Positions 5,076 through 6,425 of a stretch of DNA of 6,425 bases are shown here, one piece after another. The position numbers were made by a program, and so were the translations under genes. The notes under the pieces were generated by a model that was not told the origin of the DNA, made no database searches, and saw nothing but the letters and a program-made list of their open reading frames with translations. The stretch spans positions 1-6,425 of the forward strand of contig DAOUMU010000072.1 of assembly GCA_034409055.1 (NCBI GenBank), read 5' to 3'. The DNA is from DAOUMU01 sp034409055 (GTDB lineage: Bacteria > Chloroflexota > Anaerolineae > 4572-78 > J111). The number at the start of each line of letters is the position of its first letter. Position 1 is the first letter of the stretch.

Positions 5076-6191
5076 ATGAAAAAATGGACTATAGTAGGTT
5101 TGATTATGACCACCATCATTACCGTGGCCTTACCGATTTACGCTTTTAACGAGTCCAACCGGATGACCCAGAGCCAGGCCGATTTGCTGGCCGAGTGGAT
5201 CGAACAAGGCGAGGTGATTTACGCGGAAAATTGTGTGGTTTGTCACGGAGCGGCCGGGGAAGGGATTAGCGCCTACCCCGGTTTAGATAACCAGGGCGTT
5301 CACGAGATGGATTATGAAGCCGCCTTCAAAGTCATCGAGCGGGGCCGCTACGATACGGCTATGGCTCCCTGGGGCGTCAATGAAGGGGGCGTCTTAAACG
5401 AGATGCAAATTGACCAGCTTATTGCTATGATTCAGCATGGCGATTGGGCCGAGACGGCTCACACCGTTCAGCGTTTGGGCTTGACGCCTCCCACCGTGAT
5501 CAGCGTTGAAATTCCTGAAGAGGTTTTGGCCGACCTGGCCAATTTACCCCACGGCGAGATTATTGTCAGAGCTTTGCCGGTCTACGGGGCCAACTGTGCC
5601 GGTTGCCACGGGGCTCAAGGCGAAGGCACAGCGATTGCCCCGGCCCTAAATGAGACCGATTTGCGGGACAAAAAGACCGATCAGGATTTAAGCCTTATCA
5701 TCGCTAATGGTGTACCCGGGACATTGATGGCCGGTTGGCAGCAGGCCCTCGACCCGCAAACGATTGACGATCTGGTGGGACTGATCCGATACTGGCCAGA
5801 AATTCCGGCGGACGCTATTCCTCAGCCCGAATTACCTCCCCTTGCCAGTACAGACGCCGAAGTGATTGCGGCCGGTGAAAAACTGTATGATGTCGCCTGT
5901 AGTAACTGCCACGGCAGCGATGGCCAGGGCACACGTATGGCCCCGGCCCTGAATGTACAAAGTTTTCTGGCCGATACGAACGATCAGGCCATAAAAGCCA
6001 TCATCTCCCAGGGCGTGCCCGACACCCGCATGCCTGCCTGGGGCGGTCGCTTAACTGATGAGGAACTCAATAGCCTGGTCAGTTTCATTAGAGCCTGGCA
6101 GCCAGACGCTCCCGCCGTCGCCCAGCCTTCTCAGGGGGGGATGATGGAAGGCCAGGGTGGGGGACCGCCCTGGATGCGGGTGAATCAATAG
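5076..6191 (+). CDS. Triple-haem cytochrome c, three tandem class-I-like domains
   Basis: This 371-residue protein begins with a signal or anchor segment (MKKWTIVGLIMTTIITVALPIYA). Three c-type haem sites follow: CVVCH (Cys53-His57), CAGCH (Cys174-His178) and CSNCH (Cys275-His279). Each has a likely distal Met: Met96 (DTAMAPW), Met218 (GTLMAGW) and Met319 (DTRMPAW). The three domains, about 100 residues apart, look like duplicated mono-haem cytochromes; domains 2 and 3 are most alike (GxxAPALN after the haem, then NGVPGT or QGVPDT). The haems act outside the membrane. Position after the cytochrome b and Rieske genes, with no cytochrome c1 or f gene seen, suggests it is the electron-accepting c subunit of the complex. 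The tail is Gly/Gln/Met-rich (QGGMMEGQGGGPPW). A pool or oxidase-linked cytochrome encoded next door is the alternative. The fold and haem count are firm. Confidence 0.95.
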   Translation: MKKWTIVGLIMTTIITVALPIYAFNESNRMTQSQADLLAEWIEQGEVIYAENCVVCHGAAGEGISAYPGLDNQGVHEMDYEAAFKVIERGRYDTAMAPWGVNEGGVLNEMQIDQLIAMIQHGDWAETAHTVQRLGLTPPTVISVEIPEEVLADLANLPHGEIIVRALPVYGANCAGCHGAQGEGTAIAPALNETDLRDKKTDQDLSLIIANGVPGTLMAGWQQALDPQTIDDLVGLIRYWPEIPADAIPQPELPPLASTDAEVIAAGEKLYDVACSNCHGSDGQGTRMAPALNVQSFLADTNDQAIKAIISQGVPDTRMPAWGGRLTDEELNSLVSFIRAWQPDAPAVAQPSQGGMMEGQGGGPPWMRVNQ

Positions 6192-6224
6192 GGCAGGTCT
6201 GGCGTAAGTTTCGGATGCGTTCCA

Positions 6225-6287
6225 GGACGAACGACGAACGACGAAGGACGAACGACCAACGACGAAAGATGAACAACCAACGACGGA
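6225..6287 (+). repeat. Nine-unit heptanucleotide tandem repeat (consensus CGACGAA)
   Basis: Nine consecutive 7-base units read GGACGAA, CGACGAA, CGACGAA, GGACGAA, CGACCAA, CGACGAA, AGATGAA, CAACCAA and CGACGGA; the pattern decays to the right. It starts 33 bases after the cytochrome c stop codon. The period is the same as in the array at 2237-2286, but the unit differs. There is no spacer structure, so it is not a CRISPR array. Confidence 0.85.
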
Positions 6288-6315
6288 CCACTGAACACCC
6301 AATGTCGTTAAGTTA

Positions 6316-6413
6316 AGACCTGACAGGTTTTCAAAGGTGTCATTTTGAGCCAGATTCGTTCTGATCAGGGATGCATTTACGCCGAAAAGTGGCATGTGAA
6401 ACCTGTCAGGTCT
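6316..6413. repeat. 98-bp segment bounded by a perfect 15-bp inverted repeat
   Basis: AGACCTGACAGGTTT (6316-6330) and AAACCTGTCAGGTCT (6399-6413) are exact reverse complements, 68 bases apart. Each arm also contains an odd palindrome, ACCTGACAGGT or ACCTGTCAGGT. The interior has no ORF of note. It may be a small non-autonomous element or a dispersed intergenic repeat. No T run follows the right arm, so it does not look like a terminator on the + strand. Confidence 0.65.
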
Positions 6414-6425
6414 GGAATGGCTTCC

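Noticed and set aside
6225..6287. CRISPR array
   Set aside because: The units are 7 bases with no unique spacers, and no cas-like gene is in the window.
6316..6330. Intrinsic terminator for the cytochrome c gene
   Set aside because: The local stem is only 5 bp with a one-base loop, and the following T run is four bases or fewer; the long-range inverted repeat is a better description.
6051..6395. 114-residue minus-strand ORF
   Set aside because: Much of it is translated heptamer array (VVGRSSFVVRRSS) and it overlaps the cytochrome c 3' end.

Overview
The window looks like a fragment of a GC-rich, non-model bacterial chromosome. A Chloroflexota-like (Anaerolineae/Caldilineae-type) host is my best guess. 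It rests on the caspase-like/helical-repeat protein, a b6-type fused cytochrome b whose Qo motif reads APWY, and intergenic DNA full of short tandem and inverted repeats. This is inference from style and gene content, not a database match.

Layout. Positions 1-1692 hold the 3' part of a large gene whose frame is open to the left edge. Its product has helical repeats, a beta-sandwich-like segment and a C-terminal caspase-like (peptidase C14) domain with an intact His/Cys dyad. Positions 1693-2364 are a 672-base non-coding stretch of layered repeats: a hairpin block, a 175-bp segment bounded by a perfect 14-bp inverted repeat, two 67-bp direct repeats with G6/C6 hairpins, and a heptanucleotide inverted array, followed by an AT-rich leader.

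Positions 2365-6191 form a four-gene same-strand cluster. In order it encodes a membrane-anchored Gly-Gln repeat protein with a small beta domain, a fused cytochrome b (b6 plus subunit-IV-like), a Tat-dependent Rieske [2Fe-2S] protein, and a membrane-anchored or secreted three-haem cytochrome c. The first three genes are tightly spaced (29 bases, then 0 bases). The cytochrome c gene follows a 147-base gap with its own palindrome, tandem repeat and possible promoter. Together the last three genes would form a quinol:cytochrome c oxidoreductase (bc complex): cytochrome b oxidises quinol, the Rieske protein takes one electron, and the triple-haem cytochrome takes the place of cytochrome c1/f. The Gly-Gln protein at the head of the cluster has no known role and is the most unusual gene here.

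Positions 6192-6425 are non-coding: nine 7-bp tandem units and a 98-bp segment bounded by a perfect 15-bp inverted repeat. No tRNA, rRNA, CRISPR array or transposase gene was seen.
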